Source: an uncultured Odoribacter sp. (lineage in GTDB: Bacteria > Bacteroidota > Bacteroidia > Bacteroidales > Marinifilaceae). Taken from it: 64,000 nt of DNA. Position 1 is the stretch's first letter; the number at the start of each line of letters is the position of its first letter. Position numbers and translations under genes: made by a program. This document shows positions 63,937-64,000 of the stretch, piece by piece. The stretch is taken from NCBI GenBank assembly GCA_910578105.1, contig CAJTPD010000006.1, positions 122,287-186,286 of the forward strand. The letters are read 5' to 3'. Below the pieces are notes generated by a model that worked only from the letters and a program-made list of their open reading frames with translations, was not told where the DNA came from and did not search any database.

Positions 63937-64000
63937 CATCCGCTTTCGCCTCAAGAAAGGTTGTTGGGCGACGGAATAAAAAAAAGAAAGAGTTCTTACA

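Larger units (their letters stand above)
63486..64000. other. 515-bp right-end region without a gene: terminator and tandem promoters
   Basis: No coding frame of note. It holds a terminator (63580-63612), two complete promoters (63734-63765 and 63904-63936) with the same discriminator, and an A-rich leader ending in GAAAGAGTTCTTACA at the window edge. That leader resembles the antitermination-like start of Bacteroidetes rRNA leaders. Confidence 0.6.

Noticed and set aside
1..64000. CRISPR arrays, complete IS elements, tRNA genes
   Set aside because: No regularly spaced short repeats, no transposase-like protein and no tRNA-like cloverleaf with a CCA-end context were found by eye. The only recombinase is the tyrosine recombinase of the hsdS island.

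Overview
The window looks like a chromosomal segment of a gut-type Bacteroidales bacterium, probably in or near the Odoribacteraceae (Odoribacter/Butyricimonas-like). This rests on paired ECF sigma/FecR/SusC/SusD loci with DUF4843 and PKD-like lipoproteins, type IX secretion (T9SS) genes, a FeoA-FeoB fusion, Porin_10 and DUF6089 families, and promoters of the Bacteroidetes type (-7 box TAnnTTTG). The genus is inference; the phylum and order are well supported. Nearly all genes are on the plus strand.

Layout. (1) 1-15.8 kb is a cell-surface/T9SS operon. It holds the end of one large secreted protein, a 2564-aa and a 1531-aa protein built from Ig/PKD-like modules (the second with a gliding-motility type C-terminal sorting domain), a PorP/SprF outer-membrane protein, and a PorE-like periplasmic protein with TPR, PD40 propeller and two SPOR-like domains. 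(2) 15.9-23.8 kb is a conserved envelope block: CBS protein, nadK, DUF6089 barrel, uppS, bamA, two Skp/OmpH chaperones and murI. (3) 23.9-30.4 kb is housekeeping: a bifunctional RelA/SpoT enzyme, a Fur-family regulator, purA and a CPA2 antiporter. (4) 30.4-40.6 and 40.7-50.3 kb are two paralogous uptake loci (ECF sigma, FecR, SusC with STN domain, SusD, DUF4843, PKD-like; the first also ends in a TlpA-like thioredoxin). Neither encodes a glycan-degrading enzyme. (5) 50.4-53.9 kb is an accessory island: tyrosine recombinase, DUF1016/YhcG-type nuclease, and an hsdS gene split by an inversion. (6) 53.9-64 kb holds feoAB with a small Cys-rich partner, a conserved hypothetical, an MltF-like lytic transglycosylase, a Porin_10 porin, glnS, a YitT-family membrane protein, and tandem strong promoters at the right edge that probably drive an rRNA operon just outside.

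The most notable system is the island at 50.4-53.9 kb. The plus-strand hsdS stops just after its first target-recognition domain. The missing central conserved region and second target-recognition domain lie immediately downstream on the opposite strand. Both joints carry the same 13-bp sequence in inverted orientation (53156-53168 and 53871-53883), in the same reading frame. Flipping the intervening segment would rebuild a gene of about 429 codons, apart from one frameshift. No hsdM or hsdR is present in the window, so this looks like a phase-variable specificity module acting in trans or a decaying one.

Other points worth following are a Fur-box-like 15-mer over the feoAB promoter, a C-terminal tail domain shared by the two large secreted proteins that lack a recognisable T9SS signal, SPOR-like domains where PorE would carry OmpA, and two long unexplained hairpins. 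All motif and family calls are by eye from the sequence; no database search was run.
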